From Lysobacterales bacterium (GTDB lineage: Bacteria > Pseudomonadota > Gammaproteobacteria > Xanthomonadales > Ahniellaceae): DNA of 64,000 nt. A program made the position numbers and the translations under genes. This document shows, piece by piece, positions 62,084-64,000 of this stretch. The stretch spans positions 186,001 to 250,000 of the forward strand of contig JADJCM010000010.1 in assembly GCA_016703225.1 (NCBI GenBank), written 5' to 3'. The notes beneath the pieces were generated by a model. That model made no database searches. It was not told the origin of the DNA and saw nothing but the letters and a program-made list of their open reading frames with translations. Every line of letters starts with the position of its first letter. Position 1 is the stretch's first letter.

Positions 62084-63241
62084 ATGTCCGAACCCGAATC
62101 CACCCCCAGCACCTTCAAGCCCAAGAAGTCCGTCGCGCTGTCCGGCGTGGCGGCGGGAAACACCGCGATTTGCACGGTTGGCCGGTCCGGCAATGACCTG
62201 CATTACCGCGGCTACGACATCAAGGATCTGGCCGAGCAGGCCACGTTCGAGGAGGTGGCGCATCTGCTGGTGCACGAGCACCTGCCGACGCGCGACGAGC
62301 TGGCGCATTACAGGGCCAAGCTGAAGCGGCTGCGCGGCTTGCCGCCGCAGGTGCAGGACGCGCTCGAGCTGCTGCCGGCGAACACGCATCCGATGGATGT
62401 GATGCGCACCGGTTGCTCGGTGCTCGGCACGGTGTTGCCGGAGAAGGAAGCGCACCCGGTCAACGAGGCGCGCGACATCGCCGACCGGTTGATGGCGAGC
62501 TTCGGGTCGATGCTGCTCTACTGGTACCACTACAGCCACCACGGCCGCCGCATCGACACCGAGACCGACGACGACTCGATCGCCGCGCACTTCCTGCACC
62601 TGTTGCACGGCGCGCCGGCCAGCGAGCTGCACGCGCGCGCGCTCGACCAGTCGCTGGTGCTGTATGCCGAGCATGAGTTCAACGCCAGCACCTTCGCCGC
62701 GCGCGTGATCGCCGGCACCGGGTCGGACATGTATTCAGCGGTCACCGGAGCGATCGGCGCGCTGCGCGGGCCGAAACACGGCGGCGCAAACGAGGTCGCG
62801 ATGGACATCATCGCCCGCTACCGCTCCGCGAACGAGGCCGAGGTCGATATCCGTGCGCGCATGGAGCGCAAGGAAATCATCATCGGCTTCGGTCACCCGG
62901 TGTACACCATCGGTGACCCGCGCAACCCGATCATCAAGTCGATCAGCAAGCGACTGTGCGAAGCCGGCGACAACCGTCGCCTGTTCGAGGTGAGCGAGCG
63001 CATCGAGACGCTGATGTGGGACCTGAAGAAGATGTTCCCGAACCTCGACTGGTACAGCGCGTCGAGCTACCACATGATGGGTGTGCCCACGCCGATGTTC
63101 ACGCCGCTGTTCGTGATGGCGCGCACCTCCGGCTGGAGCGCGCACGTGATCGAGCAGCGCATCGACGGCAAGATCATCCGCCCGAACGCGAACTACATCG
63201 GCCCGGACGACCGCGACTACGTGGCCATCGACCGGCGCTGA
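62084..63241 (+). CDS. prpC: 2-methylcitrate synthase
   Basis: A 385-residue member of the citrate synthase family that condenses propionyl-CoA with oxaloacetate. The N-terminus KPKKSVALSGVAAGNTAIC and the stretch VGRSGNDLHYRGYDI follow E. coli PrpC closely, unlike GltA. Catalytic residues lie in YAEHEFNASTF, RGPKHGGANE and IGFGHPVYT. It functions with prpB, from which it is separated here by two secreted-protein genes and vapBC. A hairpin follows, and no acnD or prpF is adjacent in the window. Confidence 0.97.
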   Translation: MSEPESTPSTFKPKKSVALSGVAAGNTAICTVGRSGNDLHYRGYDIKDLAEQATFEEVAHLLVHEHLPTRDELAHYRAKLKRLRGLPPQVQDALELLPANTHPMDVMRTGCSVLGTVLPEKEAHPVNEARDIADRLMASFGSMLLYWYHYSHHGRRIDTETDDDSIAAHFLHLLHGAPASELHARALDQSLVLYAEHEFNASTFAARVIAGTGSDMYSAVTGAIGALRGPKHGGANEVAMDIIARYRSANEAEVDIRARMERKEIIIGFGHPVYTIGDPRNPIIKSISKRLCEAGDNRRLFEVSERIETLMWDLKKMFPNLDWYSASSYHMMGVPTPMFTPLFVMARTSGWSAHVIEQRIDGKIIRPNANYIGPDDRDYVAIDRR

Positions 63242-63272
63242 TCGCCGTTACAGCGGCGGCTCCCAAAGCAAT

Positions 63273-63294
63273 CCGTGCCCGACCATCGGCACGG
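63273..63294 (+). terminator. Candidate terminator after prpC
   Basis: CCGTGCCCGA, loop CCA, TCGGCACGG with one bulged C, followed by GTTGTTTG. It is a moderately strong hairpin with a weak T-run. Confidence 0.5.
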
Positions 63295-63346
63295 GTTGTT
63301 TGCTTCTGCGCTCGCCAAAATCGCCGTAACGGATGGGAGCAGGTTG

Positions 63347-64000
63347 ATGCGTGCCTTCGCGATGTTCACGATGTTGCTGCTGGCCAACGGCGCGCATGCG
63401 AGCGATCTTGATGCCTTGGTCGCCGCCGAACGTGCATTCGCCGCAAGCTCGCCAAAGCTCGGGGTCAAGGCGGCATTCCTTGGCGTGCTGGCCGATGACG
63501 CGATCGTGTTCCGTCCCGGCGCGACCCATGCGCGCACCTGGTACGCCGGTCGCCCCGACACGGCTCCGTTCCGGCTGGAATGGGCTCCGGCCGCGGCCGA
63601 GGCGGCGGATGATCTGGGCTACACCTTCGGACCCTACCGGCTGACCCCGATCGGGGCCGATGGCAGCGACGGCGCGCCCGCGGGCGGCCAGTTCTTCTCG
63701 GTCTGGGTGCTGCGCGAGGGCCGCTGGCGGCTGTTGCTCGACAACGGCATCGAGCACGCGCTGCAGGAATTGCCGGGCGAGGCGAAGGATCGCGCGGCCG
63801 GTACGCGCGCCGTCGAAGGCGGCGACGAAGCCGCATTGCGCAGCGCAGACGACCAGTTGAACGCGCTGCGCGCCACGACCTTCGACCTCGCGGCCTGGCG
63901 TGCCCTGTCGGCTGCGGACGCGATCGAGCTGCGCTCTGGCCAACCGCCACGCGCCGCCGTCGACCTCCGCGACTCGGCACCGATGCGCGCCCGCGCCGAA
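63347..64000 (+). CDS. Exported SnoaL/DUF4440-like protein, 3' end cut by window edge
   Basis: The frame is open from the ATG at 63347 to the right edge (218 codons), so the gene continues outside. A signal peptide (MRAFAMFTMLLLANGAHA) is followed by SDLDALVAAERAFAASSPKL. The first domain (about 20-130) includes FLGVLADDAIVFRPGATHAR and GGQFFSVWVLREGRWRLLLD, the pattern of DUF4440/SnoaL-type folds. A second similar unit may begin near residue 160 (ALRSADDQLNALRAT). Function unknown, periplasmic or secreted. Confidence 0.75.
   Translation, partial: MRAFAMFTMLLLANGAHASDLDALVAAERAFAASSPKLGVKAAFLGVLADDAIVFRPGATHARTWYAGRPDTAPFRLEWAPAAAEAADDLGYTFGPYRLTPIGADGSDGAPAGGQFFSVWVLREGRWRLLLDNGIEHALQELPGEAKDRAAGTRAVEGGDEAALRSADDQLNALRATTFDLAAWRALSAADAIELRSGQPPRAAVDLRDSAPMRARAE

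Overview
The window is about 64 kb of GC-rich, densely coding chromosome from a gammaproteobacterium, most likely of the Xanthomonadales/Lysobacterales. The evidence is the recX-alaS neighbourhood, the rpsB-to-accA envelope cluster in gammaproteobacterial order, DUF3011- and DUF4785-type secreted proteins, and methylcitrate-cycle genes. Most of it is core genome. The accessory DNA is inserted in small packets between core genes. There is no rRNA, no complete tRNA and no CRISPR array.

Left end (1-11.3 kb). An AT-richer type II restriction-modification pair, with a nuclease of the EcoRI/MunI kind, lies directly upstream of recX. A complete IS1634-type element with terminal inverted repeats and a 6-bp target duplication follows. 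It is inserted in the stop codon of a GGDEF/TPR sensor gene. alaS, a LysR regulator and an OmpA-family porin come next. A bidirectional terminator then leads to a VapC/AbrB-type toxin-antitoxin pair with a striking palindrome upstream.

Core cluster (11.4-31.2 kb, minus strand). Genes are transcribed from right to left: rpsB, tsf, pyrH, a GNAT gene, frr, uppS, cdsA, dxr, rseP, bamA, skp, lpxD, fabZ, lpxA, lpxB, rnhB, dnaE, accA. The cluster links translation, UMP supply, isoprenoid and undecaprenyl synthesis, phospholipid synthesis, lipid A synthesis, outer-membrane protein assembly, replication and fatty-acid synthesis. Intrinsic terminators follow rpsB and tsf, and a structured leader precedes rpsB.

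Middle (31.2-42.6 kb). folP is flanked by a lipoprotein gene and by a lipase/DUF4785 pair. A 42-nt 3' fragment of tRNA-Phe, its terminator and a 33-bp sequence related to the IS right end mark an old integration or rearrangement point at 35.2 kb. Then come a PQQ-type sugar dehydrogenase, a cation exchanger, small secreted or membrane proteins and radA. A two-gene ATPase + HNH module resembling the Septu (PtuA/PtuB) phage-defence system follows.

Right part (42.7-64 kb). alr is followed by dnaB, which carries a 491-residue intein in its Walker A motif. Beyond it lie a class III cyclase-FHA protein, a DUF3011 repeat protein, typA, yhhN, a cyclophilin, a run of three exported proteins including an M48 protease, and an aminotransferase. 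hicBA, mdh, prpB, two tandem paralogous secreted proteins with IPTL-CTERM-like tails, vapBC and prpC complete it. The prpB-prpC pair is split by about 2.9 kb of accessory DNA.

The most notable items are the EcoRI-like system, the Septu-like module, the DnaB intein with an internal HTH segment, the stop-codon insertion of the IS, the tRNA-Phe relic and the split prp locus.
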